The notes beneath the pieces are model-generated. The model worked only from the letters and a program-made list of their open reading frames with translations, made no database searches and was not told the DNA's origin. Source: Flammeovirga pectinis (GTDB lineage Bacteria; Bacteroidota; Bacteroidia; Cytophagales; Flammeovirgaceae). Taken from it: 64,000 bases of DNA. The stretch spans positions 4,190,001 through 4,254,000 of the forward strand of contig NZ_CP034562.1 of assembly GCF_003970675.1 (NCBI RefSeq), read 5' to 3'. How positions within the stretch are numbered: the stretch's first letter is position 1; each line of letters begins with the position of its first letter. The translations under genes and the position numbers were made by a program. Of the stretch, positions 23,227-32,600 are shown piece by piece.

Positions 23227-24408
23227 TTATTGATTTAGTTCTGTTAATATAGCCGCTCTGTAATCGGAATAGTTAGATCCAAAAGAGTTGTAGCTATTTT
23301 TATTACCCGCTGTTTTATCTTTAAGTGTTTCTATTCTATCTTTTGTATTTGGATGAGTCGAAACGAATGATAGTAGACTATCAAATTGTGTGTTCTTATT
23401 TTGTTCTTCGAGTTTCTCAAAGAATATAATCATCCCTTTTGGATTAATATTGCTTGTTGTTAAATACTCTACTCCTCTAGCGTCTGCCTCTTCTTCAAAA
23501 GATCTTGTATATGATAAAGATTCAAGATGAACTCCCAAATCTATAATGGTTGCTACCACTGCAGATGCATCTCCAAAAAGAAAAGAGACAATAGTAAACA
23601 AACCTAATTTACTGATTACACCTCTCACATGATGTCTTAATGTAACATGCGCCACTTCATGAGATAAAACTCCTGCAACTTCTTCCCAAGAACCTGCTTT
23701 TGTTAGTAGACCAGAATTAATAATCACTTTACCACCCGGAAGTGCAAAAGCATTTACCTCCGAATCATTAATTAGATAAAAATCTAATAGAAAACCTTCT
23801 TCTTTTGCTTGTTGTACAATTGGATCTACCTCCTGAATTAGTACTTGTTTTAACGAATCGTTTTCAATAAAATCATACTGATTATCTAGTGTGGCAAATA
23901 GTTTCTCTCCAATTTTTTGTTCCCAAGATATAGGTAGCGATTTGGCTATTGAATGTACAATATTTCCTTTAAAGAAATAAAAAGAGGATAAGCCCAATAA
24001 ACAAAGGCAAGTAAATAAAAATACCCCTCTATAGAGTTCATTTATTCCTTTTCTTGTCTTTCTTATATCATCTGTAAAGCAATTGAAACTCTCAATTTCT
24101 TCATCTTGAAGCACCTCTTTATCTTTTGTATAAATTGATATTTCGTTTTCATCAATCTCTTTAAAAAAGACAAAGTTTTTTGATGCTCCACCCGCTTCAA
24201 TTTTTAACTTATTGAATGGAATTTCATACACTAGTTCATCTACATGAATAGTAATTATTTTGTTATAAATAAATAATTCTCCTTGAGCCCGTCCTCCAGG
24301 CAGTTTTGGATGAATAAGAATTGCTTTATAGCTTTTCTTTGTAAGTATTTTCTCTGTAGTTAGTGGCATTTTAGTTGGATTAAAAACTTCCTTTACGATG
24401 GCATTCAT
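23227..24408 (-). CDS. M48-family zinc metalloprotease with N-terminal DUF7092-like domain
   Basis: A 393-residue protein. Residues about 25-105 form a beta-rich domain like the DUF7092 domain found before M48 peptidases. One membrane helix spans about 127-146. The protease domain carries the zinc motif H250-E-V-A-H254 and the third ligand region E305-E-E-A-D309, as in HtpX/Oma1/BepA relatives. It has no cleavable signal peptide, so it is probably anchored in the inner membrane with the catalytic side in the periplasm. It is the first gene of the operon with three AIM24-family genes, which suggests the peptidase and the AIM24 proteins act together at the envelope. Substrates are unknown. Confidence 0.9.
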   Translation of the reverse strand: MNAIVKEVFNPTKMPLTTEKILTKKSYKAILIHPKLPGGRAQGELFIYNKIITIHVDELVYEIPFNKLKIEAGGASKNFVFFKEIDENEISIYTKDKEVLQDEEIESFNCFTDDIRKTRKGINELYRGVFLFTCLCLLGLSSFYFFKGNIVHSIAKSLPISWEQKIGEKLFATLDNQYDFIENDSLKQVLIQEVDPIVQQAKEEGFLLDFYLINDSEVNAFALPGGKVIINSGLLTKAGSWEEVAGVLSHEVAHVTLRHHVRGVISKLGLFTIVSFLFGDASAVVATIIDLGVHLESLSYTRSFEEEADARGVEYLTTSNINPKGMIIFFEKLEEQNKNTQFDSLLSFVSTHPNTKDRIETLKDKTAGNKNSYNSFGSNYSDYRAAILTELNQ

Positions 24409-24633
24409 AAAGAAACGTTTTAGTCAATAGTTGCTTGGTTACCTTACTTTTTTAAAAGTCTGATAGATTAATTAAATAAAAATTGTAATAGTTTCTCTAA
24501 GCTTTAAATCAATTTAAAAGTCGGTAAATTACTCTACATTAACAAATTCAATTCAATAATTTTTAATTCTTTTTTAAAAGAGTAGTACCATTTTCACTTT
24601 ACATCTTAGGAACTGGAAATTGTAAGAAATTGA

Positions 24634-25311
24634 CTATTTCCTCAAATCTAAATCAATATATAGGCTAAATCTAAACACATTAGAGGTCTGCTCATTGTTC
24701 CAAGTCCACATGTGCCCTGCCATAAAACTTGTTGTATCATTAAATTTATAACCAATGGCGTTATAAACCCTAAAATCTTCTAGAGAATGGCTGCTATTAT
24801 CGTGCATAAAAATCTCTACAGAAGGAACAATATAAAATGCACCCGGTTCTACGTGTCTTTTATTGATAGGAATATACGCATACGCTTTGTACCTGTATCT
24901 GTTACGGTATTTATAATGCGTTCCTTTATCTGCCCAAACGTGCTCAATTCTTACCTGATGATAGAATTTTACTCTACCAGAATAATGATGATACACGTAT
25001 TGATGCCATATTCTGTATTCCATGAGGGTTGATTTCCCAAACTCATTTTCCTGATTAAATTTACCAATTACAGCAGGACCAACAACAATATCAAAATTGT
25101 TATTTACAAAATAATTTAACCCCATACGGTTATACGATTTATAAATTTCTAATCCTTCACCACTGTCATTAAAACGTGCATGGTGCTCTGCATAATAACC
25201 TAACCTATCAGAAAATCTAGCCTTACCATAAACAGCTCCCCATTGCCCCATATCTTGGGCATTTACTAAAGAAGAGGTACATAAGAAGACTATTAATATT
25301 AGCCCTCTCAT
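24634..25311 (-). CDS. DUF2490-family outer-membrane-type protein
   Basis: A 225-residue exported protein (signal peptide 1-18, ending LVNAQ). The body is an alternating beta-strand pattern with many aromatic residues (WGAVYGKARFSDRLGYYAEH near 24-43, YEHVW-like and YRYKAYAYIP segments) and ends in a strand finishing with charged residues, as in the DUF2490 small beta-barrel family. Function unknown. It lies alone, separated by over 200 bases from both neighbours. Confidence 0.75.
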   Translation of the reverse strand: MRGLILIVFLCTSSLVNAQDMGQWGAVYGKARFSDRLGYYAEHHARFNDSGEGLEIYKSYNRMGLNYFVNNNFDIVVGPAVIGKFNQENEFGKSTLMEYRIWHQYVYHHYSGRVKFYHQVRIEHVWADKGTHYKYRNRYRYKAYAYIPINKRHVEPGAFYIVPSVEIFMHDNSSHSLEDFRVYNAIGYKFNDTTSFMAGHMWTWNNEQTSNVFRFSLYIDLDLRK

Positions 25312-25550
25312 ATTATTTTGTATTTAATGGTGAGACAATAATTTGTACTTTTATTTGTTTCCTATCGGTAACATTTTGTACAAACAACTTGGAAACAATC
25401 CACGGATTGCTATTATTTATTAGTGATATATTTTTCATTTTGAAGTAGATAGATAATGTAAAAAAATGAGATGTAGAATTGCTCAGTTATTGGAGCAAAT
25501 AGAAGTATTTCACCTTGTTATATCTATTTCTAAAAAATGTCACTTTAAAA

Positions 25551-25577
25551 AAAAGCCCTCCACAATTGGAGCGCTTT
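25551..25577 (-). terminator. Terminator of the aldo/keto reductase gene
   Basis: The stem AAAGC-C-CTCCA with TGGAG-C-GCTTT (25552-25562 with 25567-25577, one C-C mismatch) is followed on the minus strand by a U-run from the complement of 25546-25554. It lies 22 bases beyond the stop codon. Confidence 0.8.
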
Positions 25578-25598
25578 CTATCTACTTGATAAAGTAAA

Positions 25599-26615
25599 TT
25601 ATTTACTTAAAATATCTTCTATTTTTTCTATTTCTGATGAAGTGAAATTAGCATTCTTCATACATCCTACATTTTCTTCTAGCTGAGTTGGAGAACTGGC
25701 GCCCACTAAAACAGAAGTAACAACAGGGTGATTAAATAACCAAGCAATTGCCATTTGAGAAAGGGTCTGGCCTCTTTCTACGGCCATTTGATGTAGTAGT
25801 TTTATTTTATCTAATTTCTCTTCTACAGCAGTCACATTCAAATACGTATTGTCTTTATTTGCTCTAGAATTTTCTGGTATTCCATTCACATACTTATTGG
25901 TAAGCATACCTTGAGCTAACGGAGAAAATACAATTGACCCCATTTCTAAATCGCCTAATTTTGCTAACATCGGTCCTTCTACTTCACGTTCAAACATAGA
26001 GTATTTAGATTGATGAATTAGACAAGGCGTACCCATTTCTTTCAATAGATTAGCCGCTTTTTCTGTATCTTCTGGGCTATATCTAGATAAACCAATATAC
26101 AATGCTTTTCCTTGTTTTACTACTTGAGATAAGGCACTCATGGTTTCTTCTAAAGGAGTTTGAGGGTCTGGTCTATGGTGGTAAAATACATCTACATAAT
26201 CTAGTCCCATTCTTTTAAGACTCTGATCTAAACTAGCAATCAAGTATTTTTTAGAACCCCAGTTACCATACGGTCCCGGCCACATATCGTACCCTGCTTT
26301 TGTTGCAATAAACAGTTCATCTCTATGTGACAAAAAATCTTTCTGTAATATTCTCCCAAAATTTTCTTCTGCAGCACCATAAGGAGGTCCGTAATTATTG
26401 GCCAAGTCTAAATGAGTGATACCTAAATCGAATGCTTTTCTAACTATATTTCTAGCGTTACCGAAGTTATCGTTAAAACCGAAATTATGCCATAAACCTA
26501 AAGATATTCTAGGAAGAAGCACACCACTTTTTCCACACCTTTGGTAATGCATTGTATCGTACCTTTCTTGGTTTGGCGTATAGTTTTCTATTGGTGCTTT
26601 ATCAAAAATTTCCAT
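25599..26615 (-). CDS. Aldo/keto reductase, YghZ-like
   Basis: A 338-residue cytoplasmic NADPH-dependent reductase. The AKR tetrad is visible: Asp70 (HLDLANNYG), Tyr75, Lys106 (ATKAGYD) and His147 (DVFYHHRPD). The long pre-barrel segment and MWPGPYGNWGSKKYL are characteristic of E. coli YghZ, an L-glyceraldehyde-3-phosphate reductase acting on toxic aldehydes. It is monocistronic with its own terminator. The physiological substrate in this organism is not shown. Confidence 0.9.
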   Translation of the reverse strand: MEIFDKAPIENYTPNQERYDTMHYQRCGKSGVLLPRISLGLWHNFGFNDNFGNARNIVRKAFDLGITHLDLANNYGPPYGAAEENFGRILQKDFLSHRDELFIATKAGYDMWPGPYGNWGSKKYLIASLDQSLKRMGLDYVDVFYHHRPDPQTPLEETMSALSQVVKQGKALYIGLSRYSPEDTEKAANLLKEMGTPCLIHQSKYSMFEREVEGPMLAKLGDLEMGSIVFSPLAQGMLTNKYVNGIPENSRANKDNTYLNVTAVEEKLDKIKLLHQMAVERGQTLSQMAIAWLFNHPVVTSVLVGASSPTQLEENVGCMKNANFTSSEIEKIEDILSK

Positions 26616-26763
26616 ATTAATTCTTATTTGGTTCTTTTAATTGTTTTCATTTCGATCTATTCCCTTCAATTACAAAGCCATATTAAACGTCAAATCAAAA
26701 GATAACACCGCTTAACTTTAAGTAGATAGTAGTTAAGTATTTTCTCAAAAAAAAATAGCTCTC

Positions 26764-26798
26764 TTTATTAAAAATAAAAAAAATTATTACTTTTGCAT
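26764..26798 (+). promoter_or_regulatory. Bacteroidota-type promoter of the small secreted protein gene
   Basis: TACTTTTGC at 26790-26798 matches the -7 consensus TAnnTTTGC exactly and lies about 38 bases before the ATG. The -33 TTG is not obvious; the upstream tract is A/T only. Confidence 0.55.
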
Positions 26799-26836
26799 CG
26801 TTACTAAAAACTAATGTTACAAACTATTCTATTACT

Positions 26837-27226
26837 ATGAAAATTCTTACTATCCTTACAATCGGTCTATTCATGGGCTTTAAATCTTATGCTCAAACCT
26901 TTAATTCATATTATGAATTCAACAATTTAGAGGAGCAAAAAAGAAAATATAATGAAGCTGAAGATCGAATTTATCAATTAGAATGGCAAAATGAAGTTGC
27001 TTTGCGCAAACTAAATAGAAATAAAACAGTTAAAACGATCGGTATGGTCTTAGACGGAGTCTCTTTATTTATTTTGTGGCCTTTAGCTATTCCTGGAACT
27101 ATCATGTGGGTAGCATCTCCTACAAAAAAACATCAAAGAACTATTGATGGAAATAATTATCAACTTCATAAAATGAAGCAAATAAAACAAGATATTGCAC
27201 CACCATCTAGTTTCTCAATGTACTAA
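26837..27226 (+). CDS. Small secreted protein of unknown function
   Basis: A 129-residue protein with a clear signal peptide (1-19, KSYAQ). The mature part has an amphipathic, charged helix (about 28-65, likely coiled coil) and one hydrophobic segment (about 69-91, SLFILWPLAIPGTIMWV) that could be a membrane helix or hairpin. I recognise no family. It is credible as a gene because of the signal peptide, the promoter just upstream and a strong terminator 18 bases downstream. Confidence 0.75.
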   Translation: MKILTILTIGLFMGFKSYAQTFNSYYEFNNLEEQKRKYNEAEDRIYQLEWQNEVALRKLNRNKTVKTIGMVLDGVSLFILWPLAIPGTIMWVASPTKKHQRTIDGNNYQLHKMKQIKQDIAPPSSFSMY

Positions 27227-27244
27227 AGCTAAATACCGTATTTT

Positions 27245-27289
27245 TAGACAAAAACTTTCATAAATAAAGCAAATGAAAGTTTTTGTCTA
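27245..27289. terminator. Bidirectional terminator between convergent genes
   Basis: A 17-bp perfect stem (27245-27261 with 27273-27289) with A and T runs serves the small secreted protein gene (+) and the cupin gene (-). Confidence 0.88.
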
Positions 27290-27309
27290 AGATTATGAAA
27301 AAAGTTATT

Positions 27310-27750
27310 TTAAAGCTCCTGCTCATAAATATCAAATTTTGCAGAAAATGCATCCATAAATTCCTTATCGGCAAATTGTGCATCATTCATTTTAGATAAC
27401 TCTTCTAGAAAGATATCAAATTGCCCATCTTTAAAAATAGAAAGCATCTTCCCTCCTTTTACACACTTTGCTTCGTGCCAGACATTTGGCGGAACTGTTA
27501 TAGTATCTCCTACTTTTAAAAGCACAGTTTCATCATCAAAGATAAGCTCCATCTCACCCTCTAGCATGTAAAAGACTTCTGTCATTATTTTATGCTGATG
27601 TCGTTTTAAATGGAAACCCGGTTTTAAGGAATCTTCCACAAAACATAACTCCCCATTCGTATCTTTTGATGATACCTTTATAAAACAATGATCTTGAGAA
27701 TAATCATAGTTTTCTCCCTCTCCACTTTTTACTAACTTTTTAAGTTCCAT
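27310..27750 (-). CDS. Cupin-domain protein
   Basis: A 146-residue single-domain beta-barrel protein. Cupin motif 1 is visible as G-F-H-L-K-R-H-Q-H-K-I-M-T-E-V-F-Y-M-L-E-G (about 45-65), giving metal ligands His50, His52 and Glu58, and motif 2 as P-P-N-V-W-H-E-A (about 86-93). Likely a metal-binding enzyme or sensor of small molecules in the cytoplasm; the ligand is unknown. It follows the methyltransferase gene by about 100 bases and may be the last gene of that operon. Confidence 0.8.
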   Translation of the reverse strand: MELKKLVKSGEGENYDYSQDHCFIKVSSKDTNGELCFVEDSLKPGFHLKRHQHKIMTEVFYMLEGEMELIFDDETVLLKVGDTITVPPNVWHEAKCVKGGKMLSIFKDGQFDIFLEELSKMNDAQFADKEFMDAFSAKFDIYEQEL

Positions 27751-27851
27751 TCTTTATCAATTATAAGCACTCCTACTAGAAAAATAACTTTTGATCTATC
27801 AAAATAAGCATTCTCACCAAATAAAGAAAAGGTATGTCTAGAATTTTACGT

Positions 27852-28586
27852 TTATAATTTCCTCAACCTTACAAGTAATACAGGAGGAAATTTTGAATAA
27901 AAAGAATCTTGCTCTTTTGAGAAGGTAGGCTCAACATATCCATCTACAACAAAACCATTTTTAAAGGCGAGTTCAAAATAAGTGCTTATAGGTCTATGGA
28001 AATAATATTGTTCATGTTCTTGACCGGGTACAGCCATTCCCATATAATTTTCTTTTTGAATATACTCTGAAAGAATAAGGTTATTCCTTTCATCTTCAGA
28101 TGCCGAATTTGAGTTAAAAACGGGGTGCTGAATTGAAAATACAAAGACTCCATTTTTGATCAAGAGCTTTGATAAACTTGCAAATAAAACACCAAGAGTT
28201 GGCATATCCATTAATGTCATGTGCGACACCGCTCCTTGAAAACCACCTTCACCAAGTGATAATAAATCCACTTCTTCAGTAGCATCAAGTACTTTATAAT
28301 CGATATTTTTTGTGCTGTATTTCTTTGCTTTATCTATGTTTACCTGAGCAAAATCGAAGGCAGTTACTTTTATCCCTAATTTTGCCATTCGCCTTGCAAA
28401 TAGTCCATTTCCACACCCTACATCTAATAACTTATCTCCTTCTTTTAAATTTAGAAGTTCTACAGACTGAGGTGCAATTAAATCGTTGTGCCAACGGTTT
28501 CCCATTTCGCCCATATAGCTATCCCAATTCTCTGCATTTGCATTCCAAATCTCTTTATTTTTTTGATTGATTTCTTGATTATTCAT
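27852..28586 (-). CDS. Class I SAM-dependent methyltransferase
   Basis: A 244-residue cytoplasmic protein. Motif I is LLDVGCGNGLFARRM (about 53-67), followed by an acidic end of strand 2 (VTAFDFAQ) and VLDATEE for motif II/III, giving a Rossmann-type SAM-binding fold. The N-terminus (NQKNKEIWNANAENWDSYMG) is typical of small-molecule methyltransferases. It lies 20 bases downstream of the DUF2071 gene. The methyl acceptor is unknown. Confidence 0.85.
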   Translation of the reverse strand: MNNQEINQKNKEIWNANAENWDSYMGEMGNRWHNDLIAPQSVELLNLKEGDKLLDVGCGNGLFARRMAKLGIKVTAFDFAQVNIDKAKKYSTKNIDYKVLDATEEVDLLSLGEGGFQGAVSHMTLMDMPTLGVLFASLSKLLIKNGVFVFSIQHPVFNSNSASEDERNNLILSEYIQKENYMGMAVPGQEHEQYYFHRPISTYFELAFKNGFVVDGYVEPTFSKEQDSFYSKFPPVLLVRLRKL

Positions 28587-28606
28587 ACAATTAAAGAGTT
28601 CTTTTT

Positions 28607-29407
28607 TTATTCTGATGGGTGACTAAAGTGAGCAGGAGGTAATAAAACATCAAACGCTATCTGATCTGTAATTAATACAGAATGAGGTATTTTCATTTCT
28701 TCTTTTGATACTAAGCCTAAGCGTTCAAAAAGCTCAAAATAAGCCATTTTTACTTTTCCTTGTTTTAAATTAAACTTTGGATGCCAAATTTCATAAGCAC
28801 CAATTTTTGTTTCTGATTGGGTGTAATATCCTTTAACAGGGTGAGTTAGAATTAAATCTTGTTCTGCTAAACTACTAAAACCATCCAAAAGTATACAATC
28901 TTCGGTACTACTTTCTAAGTCTATTTTACCATTACCCATTTTAGAAGTAAACTCCATAGTATACTTCTTGTACCTACCCTCTTCATACTTAAAATCAAAT
29001 GTATAACGAGCAAACTCCCAAGGCATTTTCCAAAGTAATTTAGGGAGTAAATGTGTTATTGAACCTAAAGTAGTTCCAAAAAACCAAGCTGTGTAAGCAC
29101 CATCTCTTTCGTCTATAATATAAGTTCTAAAGTTAGTTTGATAAAAACTAAAATTGATAAAAGGAGCGAATTTATAGAATCGAAAATCCTTATCTTTAAA
29201 AGGTACTGCACTCACTAAAGCATACTCTTTTCCATTCTCTAAGAATGTCCATAATCTGAATGGCTTGGGAATATATTTCTTTATTTTTGAAAGGGGAACT
29301 TTATAAGATATTATGGCAAAATGCTCTAATAATGTATTGACATCTAGGCTACTTTTTGATTTTCTTGCTTGTATCCTTTTATCTAAAACTTCTTGATTAT
29401 GCGACAT
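28607..29407 (-). CDS. DUF2071 (YqjF-like) protein
   Basis: A 266-residue protein resembling DUF2071, an acetoacetate-decarboxylase-like fold of unknown activity. Features include VPLSKIKKYIPKPFRLWTF (about 37-55), a conserved ALVSAVPF, and NFRTYIIDERDGAYTAWFFG (about 90-109), which corresponds to the RtYV...GvwFf signature. It starts the DUF2071, methyltransferase and cupin unit. No signal peptide. Confidence 0.72.
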   Translation of the reverse strand: MSHNQEVLDKRIQARKSKSSLDVNTLLEHFAIISYKVPLSKIKKYIPKPFRLWTFLENGKEYALVSAVPFKDKDFRFYKFAPFINFSFYQTNFRTYIIDERDGAYTAWFFGTTLGSITHLLPKLLWKMPWEFARYTFDFKYEEGRYKKYTMEFTSKMGNGKIDLESSTEDCILLDGFSSLAEQDLILTHPVKGYYTQSETKIGAYEIWHPKFNLKQGKVKMAYFELFERLGLVSKEEMKIPHSVLITDQIAFDVLLPPAHFSHPSE

Positions 29408-29550
29408 ACCTTTCAGTTATTTAAATTATGTATTACTTTATATTTAGTAATAAATAAAATACTCTACTTTACTAAGTACGCTATTTTAGGTTTACAATAG
29501 TACAATAAGGTCTTAAATTTCTAAGTAGTAAAAAGTAAGTTTGTCAGTTT

Positions 29551-29601
29551 AGTAAAAAGTGGGAGTATATGCATGAGAAAAGTATCTCATACTTATACCC
29601 C
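29551..29601 (-). terminator. Terminator of the large T9SS surface protein gene
   Basis: A long imperfect stem (29561-29577 with 29585-29601) starts 22 bases beyond the stop codon and is followed by a U-rich stretch (complement of 29551-29560) on the minus strand. Confidence 0.7.
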
Positions 29602-29622
29602 TTTACAATAATATAGAGCTAT

Positions 29623-32600
29623 TTACCTTACAAATAATTTCTTTATAAGTCGCTCTTTGCCATAAACACACTGCACAATGTAAACACCTGTTGGTAAAAC
29701 TGATGTATCATAAGTGATACTATTTTTTGCTGCATTTTCTATTGAAAAGCTTTCAATTAATTTTCCCATTGGAGAGTAAATAGTTATAGAAATTTGCTCC
29801 ATTGTATTTAATAATTGAAATGTTGTTATTCCTTCTGATGGATTAGGGTAGAGCATTAAATCAGTTATCTCTTCTGTTCCAATTACTACTTTTTGAGGTC
29901 CAAAAACTTCTTGAGTACCATCAAAATCTACTTGCTTTAATCTGTAATAAGATATCCCTACATAAGGGTTTAAATCAATCACTTCATAATTAGATATTAC
30001 TGCCGTACTGCCTTGTCCTTCTTTAAAAGTTACCTCTTCCCAATTGCGTTTGTCTTTAGATTTTTCAACTATAAACCCTTCATTATTTAACTCTTGAGCT
30101 GTTGACCATAAAATGTGAACATTACTACTTTTTACAATTGTAGTAAACGAGATGAGTTCTACTGGTAAATCTGCATTTATAGATAAGCCCGGTGTAAACT
30201 CATGGTTAGACAACCCTGCATTTACACGTAGCCCAGATGCCCCAGATGGAATTTCTGATGCTTTAAATGAATACAATTCTGTTTTTATAGCTAATAGATT
30301 ACCACTACCTCCGGGTGTTTCATCTTTTTTAATTTCCTGTGGAGGGTTACCAATTCCATCTTCATGTCCCCAATCTAAATCATCTGATAATAATGAATTA
30401 TCTCTTGTTAGGATTCTTAAATTTTCCGATTTATCTTCTCCTCCTACATTAGAAATATCTGCATTTTCTAGGTATAAAGTAATTTCCGAAGATGTTGCCT
30501 GTTCTGGGTTTATTCTCCACATTCCATCTTCATATTTATCAGAATATAGATCTGATGGGAAGTCTCCACCAATTGCTTCATCTACATACATTGCTTGCCA
30601 AGTAATTAATTTTGCACTTGGGTTTACAGTTCTATTAAAATCTGATAACGGAGCCGGACCTACACCTGCTAAATAAAAACCACTTACTCCACCAATTGGA
30701 AAATAAGCACTCCCTCCTTCATCCACAATAAAAGAAGTTTTACCTACTATGTAGCTATCCTTACTAATTGTTTCTGTTTGTTTTTCATCTGTTGTAGTAT
30801 CCCAAATCAATTGACCGTTGGCATCTATTAAACCATTTTCTAAAATCACATTATTGGCATAAACCTCATGGTCTTGAATGGTTAAACCAGGTTTTACTTC
30901 ACCTAAATTTTTATCTATAACAAGTTGGCCTATCCTATCATCAGTACTCCAAGGAGCCGACATAATTGCAGCAGATGTTCCAGTAAATTTAATAATTGGG
31001 TTACTGGCTCCTGTCTTTCTTGTAACATCCGTATCTTTATAATAATTGCCTGTTAAAGCCAAATAACCCGATCTATAATTAAACTTACTACTACTTCCTT
31101 CAAAAGAAACGTTACCATCTACTGACAAAATTCCATTGGTTTCACTTCCACCAGAAATACCCAACTGTAAGTTTCCTTGTATTGTTAGATCGGTATTTTC
31201 AAGAAAAAATTCTGAAGAAGAAACCACTGTTAAATTACCTCCATCCTCTACTAAAAGCGTTGCTTTATCTACAGAGTTTATTGTAATTTGATTACTCCCA
31301 GACAACCAAATATTCATATCTGTTGATATCTTTCTTACAGGATTTTCTCCTGCCAAAGTAGAAGTTATTAATTCATGATGTATATTATCAGCAAAGCGTA
31401 ACCTCCCCCTCACTAGTTCAATCTGAAAGAAACTAGCATCATAATTCCCGTCTCCATCTAATCCATTATTTGGTGTAACAGGATTAAAATTTAATTGATA
31501 AGCCTCATCTGTTGATATAATTTGAACTTGGTCTTTTAGTAAAGGGCGTTCAATACGTACTTTTTTTACAGTTGTAGCCCCCCCAATCTGAAACCTCTGA
31601 TAATATGTATTCACAGCATCCTTTGATCCTTCTCCTTCAAATCTCACAATTGTATTCGGAATATCTACCTCACACCCATCAGATATATTAAAATGACCTC
31701 TTATCATTAATTCTTGGTCTGCACCATTATCAATCACTTTTGAATCGGAGTAAAGTACAAAGTTAGAATCCACTTCAAAATCATTAGAAATTTTAATTGT
31801 AGAATTATACAATTTTAATGAGTCGTAAACATGAACACCATTTACAAAATCAAACTCGTAAGCACCAATATTTACAATAAGGTTATTAAAGTTATAAGTA
31901 GTATAAAGGTCATCTTCTAATGTTACATCTACATTACTGTTTAAGTCTGCTGCAGAAAAATGAAAAATTCCTCCACCTTCTAAATAAAAGGCTGCATCTT
32001 CTACTAAATCGCAATTTGGTAATTCATTTACGTAAGTTTTATACGTTCCTGTTCCTTTAAAAGTATGAAAGTTATGATTTATGAACGATTGTGCATTGAC
32101 CTCTCCGTTAAAATCTATCAGCAACTCATTTAGATTGATATGATTTTCTGTAAAATTTACTTGATCTCCGCCCATAACATGAGCTTTATCTCCAGTTACT
32201 GGATATTTATATGGAGCATCTCCTAAGTCTAAAGTTGTACTATCTAAAGACCATGCATTTGTACCTGTCCAATCACTTGATGAATTATGACTATACCACT
32301 GTCGTTGTTTAATCCTATATTTATTTTCTATATATTCTTTTAACTCGTCGTATTCTGTAAAGCTATCATCATAAACAATTACCTCAGCTATCTGTCCTTG
32401 ATAAAACATACTTGTGTTATGTACCAACCTGCCTAACTCAATTGAACTAGATTTTGAATTATCATGGGTTCCTTGAATAAGATTTCTTGAATCTATATAT
32501 TCTACCTCTACTATTTCCCATTCATCTTTGGTCCAAGCATCATTTCTTGGGTCTGTATTGTCTTGAAAATCTTCTGATAACGTATTGAAATTAATAGCAT

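Noticed and set aside
30152-30676. 174-codon plus-strand ORF inside the large T9SS gene
   Set aside because: An antisense frame in a low-GC coding region without any family signature.
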